Assembly: GCA_035685165.1 (NCBI GenBank)
Contig: DASRBI010000017.1
Coordinates: forward strand, 248,001 to 312,000
DNA length: 64,000 nucleotides
Reading direction: 5' to 3'
DNA from: DATFDN01 sp035685165
Lineage (GTDB): Bacteria; Pseudomonadota; Alphaproteobacteria; Acetobacterales; Acetobacteraceae
The position numbers and the translations under genes were made by a program. This document shows, in pieces, positions 1 through 8,174 of the stretch. Positions within the stretch are counted from its first letter, which is position 1, and every line of letters begins with the position of its first letter. Under the pieces are notes generated by a model, which was given only the letters and a program-made list of their open reading frames with translations, was not told the DNA's origin and did not search any database.

Positions 1-54
1 CGGCAGCGTCAGCCGCGCCAATGCCTGCCTGAGCTGGACCGAGATGCGGATCAT
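1..54 (-). CDS. mreC: Rod shape-determining protein MreC, N-terminal fragment (runs off window)
   Basis: Only the first 18 codons lie in the window. They read M-I-R-I-S-V-Q-L-R-Q-A-L-A-R-L-T-L-P on the minus strand, which resembles the basic N-terminus before the single membrane helix of alphaproteobacterial MreC as I remember it. It sits 83 bases downstream of mreB on the same strand, the standard mreB-mreC order. MreC is a periplasmic scaffold, anchored in the inner membrane, that links MreB filaments to the peptidoglycan elongation machinery. The call rests on this short match and on synteny. Confidence 0.7.
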   Translation of the reverse strand, partial: MIRISVQLRQALARLTLP

Positions 55-137
55 CGGCAGTGGGCTCCCACCCCGCCGGACTCACCGCAATCGGGTGCCC
101 GAGTCGAGAGGAAAAACGCGCGCGCGAGCGGCGCGAC

Positions 138-1181
138 TTAATACATGCTGGTGAGCACGTTCCGCAGCCGTTGCAGCTCCTCGAGCGCGCGGCCGGTGCC
201 GAGCGCGACGCATTGCAGCGGTCCCTCCGCTACCGCGACCGGCAGGCCGGTTGCGTCCCGCAGCACTTGGTCCAGCCGGTAGAGCAGGCTGCCGCCGCCC
301 GTCAGCACGATGCCTTTGTCCACGATGTCGGCGGCGAGCTCGGGCGGCGTGTTCTCCAGCGCCACCTTCACCGCCTCGACGATCTGGCCGACCGGCTCGG
401 CCAGGCTCTCAGCGATCTGCCGCTGGCTCACCAGGATCTCGCGCGGCACGCCATTCATCAGGTCGCGCCCCTTCACCTCGCGCCAGATGTCCTCCTCGGC
501 CTCGTCGCCCGGTCCAGCGGCGCCGATCTCGATCTTGATCCGCTCGGCGGTCGATTCGCCGATCAGCATATTGTGGGTGCGGCGGACGTAGTTGATGATC
601 GCCTCGTCCATTTTATCGCCGCCCACGCGCACGCTGCGCGAATAGACGATGCCGCCGAGCGAGATCACCGCCACCTCGGTGGTGCCCCCGCCGATATCGA
701 CGATCATGCTGCCGGAGGGCTCCGTCACCGGCAGCCCGGCGCCGATGGCCGCGGCCATCGGCTCCTCGATCAGCAAGACGCGCCGCGCCCCCGCGCTTTC
801 CGCGCTCTCCTGGATCGCCCGCCGCTCGACCGCCGTCGAGCCCGAGGGCACGCAGACAATGATCATGGGCGAGGCGAAGCGGCGGCGGTTATGCACGCGG
901 CGGATGAAATGCTTGATCATCTCCTCCGCCACCTCGAAGTCGGCGATCACCCCGTCGCGCAGCGGGCGTATGGCGGAGATGTTGCCCGGCGTGCGGCCGA
1001 GCATCTGCTTGGCTTCCTCGCCTACCGCCAGCACCTGCTTGCGCCCCCGCACGTCGGCGATGGCGACCACGCTCGGCTCGGCGAGCACGATCCCGCGCCC
1101 CTTCACGTAAACCAGCGTGTTGGCGGTCCCGAGGTCGATGGCCATGTCGGCTGACATGAAGCCGAGCAGGCGGGAGAACAT
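138..1181 (-). CDS. mreB: Rod shape-determining protein MreB (bacterial actin)
   Basis: A 347-residue MreB of normal length. MreB polymerises with ATP under the inner membrane and directs lateral cell-wall synthesis. The actin-fold motifs are all visible: phosphate-1 loop DLGTANTLVYV near residue 17, phosphate-2 loop DIGGGTTEVAVIS in the middle, and the adenosine motif LTGGGSLL near residue 290. The N-terminus MFSRLLGF is short and amphipathic, the usual membrane-binding stretch. The ATG at 1181 is preceded by AGAGG about 10 bases upstream. mreC follows 83 bases downstream, so the two probably form one elongasome operon that continues out of the window. Confidence 0.97.
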   Translation of the reverse strand: MFSRLLGFMSADMAIDLGTANTLVYVKGRGIVLAEPSVVAIADVRGRKQVLAVGEEAKQMLGRTPGNISAIRPLRDGVIADFEVAEEMIKHFIRRVHNRRRFASPMIIVCVPSGSTAVERRAIQESAESAGARRVLLIEEPMAAAIGAGLPVTEPSGSMIVDIGGGTTEVAVISLGGIVYSRSVRVGGDKMDEAIINYVRRTHNMLIGESTAERIKIEIGAAGPGDEAEEDIWREVKGRDLMNGVPREILVSQRQIAESLAEPVGQIVEAVKVALENTPPELAADIVDKGIVLTGGGSLLYRLDQVLRDATGLPVAVAEGPLQCVALGTGRALEELQRLRNVLTSMY

Positions 1182-1344
1182 CGCGGCAACACCTCTGGCG
1201 GATGGGGAAAGGCGGAGGGGATTACCCCTGCCGCCCTCGAAATCACAAGAGGGTTAGGCCGCCGGAAGCGAACGGGTCCCCCGCCTCTATCGTTCCTATG
1301 TGTGACCGAGTGATCAGATCGGACCGACGAACGGAGAGGATGCA

Positions 1345-1560
1345 ATGACACGTAAGTTCGCGTTCGGCGCCCTCGCGGGCAGCCTGCTTCTCGCTCTGTC
1401 GGCCTGCGGCTACAGCCCGGGGGAGCGCGCGCTGACGGGCGGCGCGCTCGGTGCCGGGGCGGGCGCGGGCGTGGCGGCCCTCACGGGTGGTCGTCCCGCG
1501 ACGGGCGCCTTGATCGGCGCCGGCGCCGGCGCGCTCGGCGGAGCCCTCACCGCGCCGTAA
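1345..1560 (+). CDS. Small glycine-zipper lipoprotein
   Basis: A 71-residue protein with a lipoprotein signal: basic start MTRK, hydrophobic core, and lipobox L-S-A-C with the acylated Cys at residue 21. The mature part is almost wholly Gly/Ala-rich with repeated G-x-G-A-G patterns, typical of glycine-zipper (YMGG-like/SlyB-like) outer-membrane lipoproteins, which may pack as helical hairpins in the envelope. GGAGAGG lies just upstream of the ATG, so the start is secure. The neighbour at 1600 is a second small lipoprotein on the same strand. Exact function is unknown. Confidence 0.8.
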   Translation: MTRKFAFGALAGSLLLALSACGYSPGERALTGGALGAGAGAGVAALTGGRPATGALIGAGAGALGGALTAP

Positions 1561-1599
1561 TTCTGGCGTTTCACCTGCGGGTCGTGTTGAGTGGCCGGC

Positions 1600-1845
1600 A
1601 TGCGCCGGCCACTCGTCGTCTTCGGGCTCTTAGGAGGTGCGGTCACGCTCGGCGGCTGCGCCGCGCAGACCGCCGCGCAGCTTGGACTCACCGGCGCGCC
1701 GGTCCGGCCGCCGCCGGTGAACCAGTCTTCCGGCGTCTCCGCTGGGCTCTCGGCCGGGGCGCCGGGAAGTATTGGCGGATCGAACCTCACAACGCCCACC
1801 CTGATGCCGCAGGTGTCGGTTCCCGGCGGCGCGCCGGCCGAGTAA
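1600..1845 (+). CDS. Small putative lipoprotein
   Basis: About 81 residues from the ATG at 1600; an in-frame GTG at 1591 would add three. It begins M-R-R-P-L with a hydrophobic stretch and a lipobox L-G-G-C near residue 20, followed by a Gly/Pro/Ser-rich low-complexity tail, so an exported lipid-anchored protein is likely. I do not recognise a family. It lies 39 bases after the glycine-zipper lipoprotein and 67 bases before phaR, so co-transcription is possible. There is no strong Shine-Dalgarno sequence, which keeps the confidence moderate. Confidence 0.6.
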   Translation: MRRPLVVFGLLGGAVTLGGCAAQTAAQLGLTGAPVRPPPVNQSSGVSAGLSAGAPGSIGGSNLTTPTLMPQVSVPGGAPAE

Positions 1846-1912
1846 GGCCGGTGCTTCATGTTGCGCCGCGGCAGGACTACGTTTAGCGTCCCCGCGCAGT
1901 CCCGGGGGATGC

Positions 1913-2764
1913 ATGGCCGATACAGTCCGCGATCAGGCTGAGGCGCAGCCGCCGTCCGCCGCGCCGGTGGTGGTGAAGAAATATGCCAACCGCCGCCTCT
2001 ACAACACCGAAAGCTCCTGCTACATCACGCTCGAGAACCTGGCGGAGATGGTGCGCGGCGGCCGAGATTTCGTAGTTTACGATGCCAAAAGCGGCGAGGA
2101 CATCACGCGCGGCGTGTTGACGCAGATTATCGTCGAGGAAGAGGGCAAGGGCCGCAACCTCTTGCCCACCAACTTCCTGCGCCAGCTGATAGGCTTTTAC
2201 GGCGACTCCATGCAGGCCTTCGTGCCACGCTATCTCGAGCACGCGATGGAGGCGCTGGCACGTCAGCAGGACCAATTGCGCGAGACGATGCAGCGCACGA
2301 TGGGAACGCTGTTTCCCTTCGGTGGCGTGGCGAACGAGATGAGCCGGCAGAACATGGCGATGGTGGAGCGGGCGCTCAGCCTGTTCACGCCGTTCTACCG
2401 CCCGCAGGAGGACCAGCAAGAAGCCAAGGCGCAGGATGCCGAGCTCGCCGCGCTGCGGGCCGAGGCCGAGAGGCTTCGCCAGAGGCTCGCCGAGGCGGAT
2501 GCGCGCGCAAGCGAGGTTGGCACGCTGCGCGCCGAGCTGGCCGATCGCACGGGCAGACTCGCCGAAGCGGAGCGGCAGGCGAGCGAGGCCGCCGCGCTCG
2601 GCGCCGAGCTGGCGGGACTTCGCAAAAAGCTCGCTGAGGCCGAGGCGCAGGCGGCCGAAGCGGCCAGGCTGCGCGCCGAGCTCGAACAGCAGCGCCGCAA
2701 GGCTGCCGAGAGCAAGAAGGCGCCCGAGTCGGAGCGGCGGGCCGCTGTCAAGGCCGCGCGGTAG
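1913..2764 (+). CDS. phaR: Polyhydroxyalkanoate synthesis regulator PhaR
   Basis: A 283-residue PhaR. The N-terminal DNA-binding domain covers about residues 20-85 and includes the hallmark VKKYANRRLYNTESS, with the PHB-accumulation regulatory segment (LLPTNFLRQLIGFYGDSMQ) after it. Residues from about 165 to the end form a long Ala/Glu/Arg-rich heptad stretch, an obvious coiled coil and longer than in many PhaR proteins of roughly 200 residues. In known systems PhaR binds both PHA granules and promoters of phasin genes and represses them until polymer forms. No pha synthase or phasin gene is in the window, so this copy is separated from its targets. Confidence 0.93.
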   Translation: MADTVRDQAEAQPPSAAPVVVKKYANRRLYNTESSCYITLENLAEMVRGGRDFVVYDAKSGEDITRGVLTQIIVEEEGKGRNLLPTNFLRQLIGFYGDSMQAFVPRYLEHAMEALARQQDQLRETMQRTMGTLFPFGGVANEMSRQNMAMVERALSLFTPFYRPQEDQQEAKAQDAELAALRAEAERLRQRLAEADARASEVGTLRAELADRTGRLAEAERQASEAAALGAELAGLRKKLAEAEAQAAEAARLRAELEQQRRKAAESKKAPESERRAAVKAAR

Positions 2765-2911
2765 CCCATAGCGGCGCCACCGCGCTTAGTTCCACGCGCA
2801 GCCATCAACCGCTTTGCGGTGCAATGATCGGTTGACCCGGCCGAAACCAGCACGCTACGCTGCCCCGCCTGCGATGGACTCGCTGCATCGGGGCGTTAGG
2901 GAGTAAGCGGC

Positions 2912-3787
2912 ATGGCGCGCGTTCCGGTGTTGCCGAATGCAGACTCGCTCGGTCCGCTCCGCCATCTCGCCGGGAAGTGGGCGGGCACGGGGCTCAATAT
3001 CATTTGGCGCCCGATGTTGCTGCCGCCCGGACAGCAGCATTTCCTCGAACTCAACCTAACGCTCGAAACCACAGAGTTTGAAATCATCCCCGGCCGCATC
3101 ACCAACCGCGGGCTCTGTCAGGACGACATCGACATGTTCGGCCTGACCTACCTGCAGAAAATCCAGGACCGCAACACAGGCGCCGTGCTGCATGTCGAGC
3201 CGGGCGTATGGGCACGGGTGCCGGCGACCACCGACCCCGCGGTGCCGGAGAGCGTGGTGCGGATGGCCTCCATCCCGCACGGCGCATCGGTGCTCGCCCA
3301 GGGACTCGCTGCCACCGCGGCGGAGCCGCCGCGGATCGGCCGGAGCGACATCGTGCCGTTCGTCACCGGACAGCCGAACCGCAGGATCGCCCTGCCGCCC
3401 GAGGCCGACCTTGCGGTGCCGAGCGATTTCCGCTCCCCGCCCGGCGCGACCGACGGCATCACGCAGGCGATGCTCGACGACCCGAATTCGCTGCTGACCC
3501 AGGCACTCGACGGAGCGAGCGTGCTGAGTACGACGACGCTGCACGTCTCGTCCGATCCCGCCGCGCCCGTGCCGGGCGGCGGGGTTGTCAACACGGCGTT
3601 CCTGCAAGGCACGGCGGACGGCCCGAACGCGCAAGCCGGGCGCGTCACCGCCACCTTCTGGATCGAGACGCTGCGAACCTCCTCCGGCGGCACCGCGCTG
3701 CAACTACAATATTCACAAACGGTCTTGCTGAACTTCGCGGGGCTGAGCTGGCCGCACGTCTCGGTGGCGACCCTGCGGAAGGTGTAG
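2912..3787 (+). CDS. Conserved heme-binding-like protein, function unproven
   Basis: A 291-residue soluble protein with no signal peptide. The start contains L-x-x-L-A-G-K-W-x-G-x-G-x-N, which is the opening strand pattern of lipocalin/nitrobindin-like beta-barrels. Later stretches (FGLTYLQKIQD, LHVEPGVWARVPATT, ASIPHGASVLAQG) match, as I remember it, a bacterial family annotated 'heme-binding protein', but I cannot verify heme binding here. GGGAG lies upstream of the ATG. It stands alone between phaR and a relic region, with no operon partner. The coding call is firm; the function is tentative. Confidence 0.6.
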   Translation: MARVPVLPNADSLGPLRHLAGKWAGTGLNIIWRPMLLPPGQQHFLELNLTLETTEFEIIPGRITNRGLCQDDIDMFGLTYLQKIQDRNTGAVLHVEPGVWARVPATTDPAVPESVVRMASIPHGASVLAQGLAATAAEPPRIGRSDIVPFVTGQPNRRIALPPEADLAVPSDFRSPPGATDGITQAMLDDPNSLLTQALDGASVLSTTTLHVSSDPAAPVPGGGVVNTAFLQGTADGPNAQAGRVTATFWIETLRTSSGGTALQLQYSQTVLLNFAGLSWPHVSVATLRKV

Positions 3788-3818
3788 CGCCGGTCCCGGA
3801 TATCGACGCTGACCGCCC

Positions 3819-3845
3819 GATTGCTTCGCGCCGCTCGCAACGACG
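3819..3845. repeat. REP-like intergenic sequence
   Basis: On the minus strand this reads CGTCGTTGCGAGCGGCGC then GAAGCAATC, which closely resembles the 'cattgcgagcgaagcgaagcaatc' interspersed repeat seen in many bacterial intergenic regions. It follows the stop codon of the heme-binding-like gene. Only one copy is visible here, so identity as a repeat rests on memory of the motif. Confidence 0.4.
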
Positions 3846-3980
3846 ACGTTGCAAAATCAAGGATCGCGGCGCTTGGTACGGCAAACGACGGGCCGCTACC
3901 ACTCCTATGTCCGCACACGCGGTAGTACAGATCCGGCCCGGCATTGCCGCCGCACTGCACGAGCACGGCGTGCTGCTGGC

Positions 3981-4076
3981 GATGGCGGCCGGCTCGATCC
4001 CAGGGTCGAGCTGATCGGCAAGCCGTTCTCGGCGGTCGATCTCGCCCATCGCGTCCGCACGTTGCTGGACAGCACG
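3981..4076 (+). pseudogene. Relic of a response-regulator receiver domain (C-terminal end)
   Basis: One plus-strand frame here reads DGGRLDP, then VELIGKPFSAVDLAHRVR, then TLLD. This is the typical last beta-strand and helix of receiver domains from hybrid sensor kinases, including the conserved Lys-Pro-Phe. There is no start, no phospho-acceptor Asp and no rest of the domain upstream, so this is a decayed fragment of about 32 codons. It ends just before the convergent methyltransferase stop at 4082. Confidence 0.6.
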
Positions 4077-4081
4077 CCATC

Positions 4082-4744
4082 TCAGGCGCAGCGGACGGAG
4101 AACTCCAGTCCCCCGGCGAACGGCAGCGTCATCGTGTGATAGCCATTCGCCGCGACGAACGCGAAATAGTCTGCGTATTCGGCCCGCCGCTCCCCGGTGT
4201 TGTCGCAGACCACCGCCGCGCCCGGCCGCAGGCGGGGATGCACCAGTTCGAGCGCGGGCCGCGCCATCACCACCCAAATATCGACCAGCATGAAGTCGAT
4301 CGGCTCCTCGATCGCGCGCAGCGTCTCGCGCAAATCCCCCTCGCGCAGATCGACCCATTCGGAAAGCCCCGCGCGCGCCAGGTTCGCGCGCGCGATGCGC
4401 GCCTTTTCCGGCTCGTATTCGGTGCCGATCACCACGCCCGCGCCGCCCAGCACGCGCAGATTGTCGCGCACCGAAGCCGCCAGATAGAGGGTCGAGACGC
4501 CGTGCGAGGTGCCCGCCTCGACGATGCGGCGCGCGCCCATGGCGCGGCAAAGCTGGTAGCAGAACGAAGCCTTGTCGCGGTCGAGCGCCACCAGCTTGTC
4601 GGCGCGGAACGATTTCACCTCCGCCTCGGTCGGTGGCGGGCGGCGTGCGAAGAAGGCGGCGTACTCCTCGCTCTGCGCGTCGCTCTCGGCGTGCAGCGCC
4701 TCCAAGAGCCGCGCCAGCGCCGGATCGGCGATGACGCCGTTCAC
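4082..4744 (-). CDS. Class I SAM-dependent methyltransferase (O-methyltransferase type)
   Basis: A 220-residue methyltransferase. Motif I is seen as IVEAGTSHGVSTLYLA, with the acidic ribose-binding residue of motif II in GTEYEPEKARIARAN and a later LVDIWV motif (D at the post-II position). The fold resembles small CmcI/O-methyltransferase-type enzymes; the substrate is unknown. I place the start at the GTG at 4744, because this start overlaps the ppk2 stop as GTGA and the residues before it in the longer frame are low-complexity read-through. The GTGA overlap implies translational coupling to ppk2. The gene ends head-on against the receiver relic. Confidence 0.8.
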   Translation of the reverse strand: MNGVIADPALARLLEALHAESDAQSEEYAAFFARRPPPTEAEVKSFRADKLVALDRDKASFCYQLCRAMGARRIVEAGTSHGVSTLYLAASVRDNLRVLGGAGVVIGTEYEPEKARIARANLARAGLSEWVDLREGDLRETLRAIEEPIDFMLVDIWVVMARPALELVHPRLRPGAAVVCDNTGERRAEYADYFAFVAANGYHTMTLPFAGGLEFSVRCA

Positions 4745-5679
4745 GCGTCGGGCTCCGCTTCCAGGGCGCGCCGCGCCTGCGCGATGGCGGCACGCTCCTC
4801 CTCGGTCACCTCGGGGATGCGGAGGTCGAGCCGTTCCAGCGTGTCGATCAGCGCCGCCACCACCACCAGATGCGCGAACCATTTATGATCTGCCGGCACC
4901 ACGAACCAAGGCGCGTGCGGCGCGGCGGTGGCGGTGATCGCTTCCTCGTAGGCGTGCTGGTATTCGTCCCAGAAGGCGCGCTCCTTCAGGTCGGTGCTGC
5001 TGAATTTCCAGTTCTTGTCCGGCTCCTCCAGCCGCGCCAGGAAGCGGCGCCGCTGCTCGGTCTTGGAGAGATGCAGGAAGAACTTGGCGATGGCGATGCC
5101 CTGGCGGGCGAGGTATTGCTCGAATCCCGCGATGTCGGCCAGCCGCTCGTCCCACAGGCGCTTGCCGCTCACCGCCTGCGGCAAACGCTGGCGAGCCAGG
5201 AGCTCGGGATGCACGCGCACCACAAGCACCTCCTCGTAATGGCTGCGGTTGTGGATGCCGATGCGGCCGCGCTCGGGCAGCGCGCGCACGCTGCGCCACA
5301 GGAAATCGTGCGCCAGCTCCTCTGGCCCGGGCTGCTTGAAGCTCGTCACCTGCACGCCCTGCGGGTTCACCCCGGTCAGCACATGCTTGATGGTGCCGTC
5401 CTTGCCGCCCGCGTCCATCGCCTGGAACAAACAGAGCAGCGACCAGCGATCCTGCGCGTAGAGCACCTCCTGCAGCTCGGCGAGCCGGCTCACGCCAGCC
5501 GCGAGCAGTTGCTCGGCCGCGTCGTGCGGGATCAAATGTCCCGCCGTATCGGCCGGATCGTAGTGCTTGAGGCGGAACTCCTTGCCGTCGGTGACGCGGT
5601 AGCGGTCGAGCAGCTTGCGGACCTGCTTGGGCGGCAGGCCGAGCGCCTGGGCGGTCGCGGCGAGCGGATGATGTTTCAT
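4741..5679 (-). CDS. ppk2: Polyphosphate kinase 2 family protein
   Basis: A 312-residue PPK2 of the single-domain type. The Walker A motif is DAGGKDGTI at residues 89-97, and the lid region carries IGIHNRSHYEEVL, both typical of PPK2. These enzymes use polyphosphate to phosphorylate nucleotides (ADP or GDP, and in some classes AMP); which nucleotide is used cannot be told from sequence by eye. The C-terminal segment WFVVPADHKWFAHLVV is also conserved in the family. Its TGA overlaps the GTG start of the downstream methyltransferase, so the two are probably made together. Confidence 0.92.
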   Translation of the reverse strand: MKHHPLAATAQALGLPPKQVRKLLDRYRVTDGKEFRLKHYDPADTAGHLIPHDAAEQLLAAGVSRLAELQEVLYAQDRWSLLCLFQAMDAGGKDGTIKHVLTGVNPQGVQVTSFKQPGPEELAHDFLWRSVRALPERGRIGIHNRSHYEEVLVVRVHPELLARQRLPQAVSGKRLWDERLADIAGFEQYLARQGIAIAKFFLHLSKTEQRRRFLARLEEPDKNWKFSSTDLKERAFWDEYQHAYEEAITATAAPHAPWFVVPADHKWFAHLVVVAALIDTLERLDLRIPEVTEEERAAIAQARRALEAEPDA

Positions 5680-5928
5680 CCCCGGATGCTATCCTGCCCG
5701 CCGCCCGGCAGGAAGCCGCGCCAGCGCCGATTCGATCGCCGGCACGATCACCGACACGAGTGGAGGGTTCATTCCGCCGCGGCTCTCCGACGCAAGAATC
5801 CGCAGTCTGGATCTCGGGACTGTGCCTTCATTGACATGCCGCGCAGATAACGCCGAATCGGCCGCGCGCCGGCCCCCTCGGTGCATCAGCAAGGCGTGAG
5901 CCACCGAATTTCCATCGTCCGGCACGAA

Positions 5929-6909
5929 TCAGGATGATTGCACGGGAACCGCTTCGCTACGGAGGTGCCGCTCCACGAGATAGAGCGGCCGCTGCTTCAC
6001 CTCGTTGAAGACGCGGCCGAGATACTCGCCGATGATGCCGAGCGTAACAAGCTGCGCGCCGCCCAGGAACAGTACCACCGCCATTAGGCTCGGATAGCCC
6101 GGCACCTGGTTGCCGAACGCCAGCGTGCGGATAACGAGCTGCGCCAGATAGAGCGCCGCCGCGAAGCCGACCAGCAGGCCGAGATACATCGCCGCCCGCA
6201 GCGGGATCGTGCTGAATCCGGTGATGCCCTCGAGCGCCAGGTTCCAAAGCTTCCAGTAGCTCCATGCCGTGCTGCCAGCATGGCGCGGCGCGCGGTCGTA
6301 TTCCACCGCGCAGCTCGGAAACCCCACCCAGGCGAACAGGCCCTTCATGAAGCGGTGCCGCTCGCGCAGCGAGGCGAGCGCATCCACCGCGCGCCGGCTG
6401 ATCAGCCGGAAATCGCCCGTGTCGCGCGGGATCGGCACCGAGGCCGCACGGTCAAGCACGCGATAAAACGCTGCCGCGCTCGCTCGTTTGAGCCAGCCTT
6501 CGCCGGCGCGGCGGCGGCGGCGCGCGTACACCATGTCGTGTCCAAGCCGCCATGCCGCCACCAGCTCGGGGATCAGCTCCGGCGGGTCTTGCAGGTCGAC
6601 ATCAATCACGATCACCGCCTCGCCGCGCGCATGATCGAGCCCGGCGGTGGTAGCGATCTCCTTGCCGAAATTGCGGCTGAGGTTCACCACGGCGATCCGC
6701 GGATCGCGCGCCCGCAGCCCCTGCATCACGCCGAGGGTGGCGTCGGTGCTGCCGTCATTCACCAGCACGAGCTCCCAACATTCGCCGAGCCCGTCCATGG
6801 TCCGCGCCAGGCGGCGGTGGAAGGCAAGGAGGTTCGCCTCCTCGTTGAAGGCGGGCGCGACGACCGAAAAGACCGGCTTCAGTTCCCCCGCTCCGGCGTC
6901 ATATGGCAT
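5929..6909 (-). CDS. Family 2 glycosyltransferase, polyprenyl-phosphate sugar transferase type
   Basis: A 326-residue GT2 enzyme like DPM1/GtrB/ArnC. The nucleotide-sugar fold starts at FSVVAPAFNEEANL, with VLVNDGSTDAT and the metal-binding DVDLQDPPEL. SRNFGKEIATTAGLDHA is also characteristic. Two hydrophobic segments near the C-terminus (about residues 230-300) should anchor it in the inner membrane, and GEYLGRVFNEVKQRP is the usual tail. It probably moves a sugar onto undecaprenyl phosphate for envelope glycan modification. The start is the ATG at 6909 (MPYDAG); the frame stays open far upstream but that part is antisense to chrA. Confidence 0.88.
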   Translation of the reverse strand: MPYDAGAGELKPVFSVVAPAFNEEANLLAFHRRLARTMDGLGECWELVLVNDGSTDATLGVMQGLRARDPRIAVVNLSRNFGKEIATTAGLDHARGEAVIVIDVDLQDPPELIPELVAAWRLGHDMVYARRRRRAGEGWLKRASAAAFYRVLDRAASVPIPRDTGDFRLISRRAVDALASLRERHRFMKGLFAWVGFPSCAVEYDRAPRHAGSTAWSYWKLWNLALEGITGFSTIPLRAAMYLGLLVGFAAALYLAQLVIRTLAFGNQVPGYPSLMAVVLFLGGAQLVTLGIIGEYLGRVFNEVKQRPLYLVERHLRSEAVPVQSS

Positions 6910-6977
6910 GATGCGGCCACCTTTCGCTGCGTGCCGCCGCCAATCTGCGCGCGAAAACCCAAATAGATCGTCAACGC

Positions 6978-8174
6978 TCAGGCGGCCGCGCCGAGCAGGG
7001 TTCCGAGCAGCGCGGCCGCGCCCACCACCAGGACCGGCGCGGCCTTCCAGGCCGCCAGCAGCACGAACGCGGCGAGCGCAATCGTGAAATCCGCCGCCGT
7101 CCGCACCGAGCCGGTCCACACCGGATCGTAGAGGGCGGCCCCGAGCAGCCCGACGACGGCCCCGTTCACGCCGCGCAGCGCCGCCTGCATCCGTGGATGG
7201 CCGCGCAGCCGGTCCCAGAACGGCAGCGTGCCGGTGAGAAGCAGCAGGCCCGGAAGGAAGATGGCGGCGAGCGCCAGCACGGCCCCCGCTACGCCCGCTG
7301 CGGTGGCGCCGAGGAAGGCGGCAAAGGTGAACAGCGGACCCGGCACCGCCTGTGCGGCGCCGTAGCCAGAAAGGAACGCTGCCTCGCCCACGAAGCCCGG
7401 CCGCACCACCGCATCCCGCAAGAGCGGCAGCACCACATGCCCGCCGCCGAACACGAGCGCCCCAGAGCGGTAGATTGCCGCAGCGAGCCCGGCGAAGCCG
7501 CCGGCGGGCGTGAAGGCGAGCGCGAGCAGAACCGCGAACAGCGCGAGCAACGCCGCACCGGCCCGGGCGGAGACCGGCATCCGCAGCGGCTCGGGAACCG
7601 CGCCTGCGCCCTCGCGGCAGAAGCAAAGCCCGAGCAACGCCCCGAGCGCGATGGCGGCCACCTGCCCCAGCGACGAGGGCGCGAACAGCGCCAGCGCCAC
7701 CGCGGCGACAGCGATGCTCGCCCGCTGCCGATCGGGCGCCAGCGTGCGCGCCATGCCCCACACCGCCTGCGCCACCACCGCGACCGCGACGAGCTTGAGG
7801 CCGTGCAGCAGCCCAGCGCCCCAGCGCGTCGCATCCAAATGCGGGGCGCCATAGGCGAACAGCACCATCAGCACGGCCGACGGCAGCGTGAACCCCGCCC
7901 AGGCGGCGAGCGCGCCCGCCGGACCCGCCCGCATCAGCCCGAGTGCGAAGCCGGTCTGGCTGGAAGCCGGCCCTGGCAGGAACTGGCAGAGCCCGACGAT
8001 GTCGGCGAAGGACCGCTCGTCCAGCCAGCGGCGCCGTTCCACGAATTCGGCACGGAAATAACCGAGATGGGCGATCGGGCCGCCGAAGCTCGTCAGCCCG
8101 AGACGCAGGAAGGCGCGGAAGACCTCCGCCGGGGTGCCGGCGTTTTGGCTCAACTCGGCCAGGGCGTGCCCCAT
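6978..8174 (-). CDS. chrA: Chromate transporter ChrA
   Basis: A 398-residue two-domain CHR-family membrane protein. Each half has the family signature: LGLTSFGGPIAHLGYF with FLPGPASSQ in the first, and SGALVFGGGHVVLPLL with AVPGPLFTFAA in the second. About ten hydrophobic helices are evident. ChrA exports chromate, and sulfate is a structural analogue. The start overlaps the end of the nitroreductase gene by 25 bases, so it appears to be the last gene of the cluster that begins near 12484. A nitroreductase next to chrA is suggestive because such flavoenzymes can reduce Cr(VI), but that is inference. Confidence 0.93.
   Translation of the reverse strand: MGHALAELSQNAGTPAEVFRAFLRLGLTSFGGPIAHLGYFRAEFVERRRWLDERSFADIVGLCQFLPGPASSQTGFALGLMRAGPAGALAAWAGFTLPSAVLMVLFAYGAPHLDATRWGAGLLHGLKLVAVAVVAQAVWGMARTLAPDRQRASIAVAAVALALFAPSSLGQVAAIALGALLGLCFCREGAGAVPEPLRMPVSARAGAALLALFAVLLALAFTPAGGFAGLAAAIYRSGALVFGGGHVVLPLLRDAVVRPGFVGEAAFLSGYGAAQAVPGPLFTFAAFLGATAAGVAGAVLALAAIFLPGLLLLTGTLPFWDRLRGHPRMQAALRGVNGAVVGLLGAALYDPVWTGSVRTAADFTIALAAFVLLAAWKAAPVLVVGAAALLGTLLGAAA

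Noticed and set aside
5689..5772. Short minus-strand frame M-N-P-P-L-V-S-V-I-V-P-A, like the start of a family 2 glycosyltransferase
   Set aside because: Only about 11 residues fit before unrelated sequence and a stop; too short to separate from chance, although a real GT2 gene starts at 6909.
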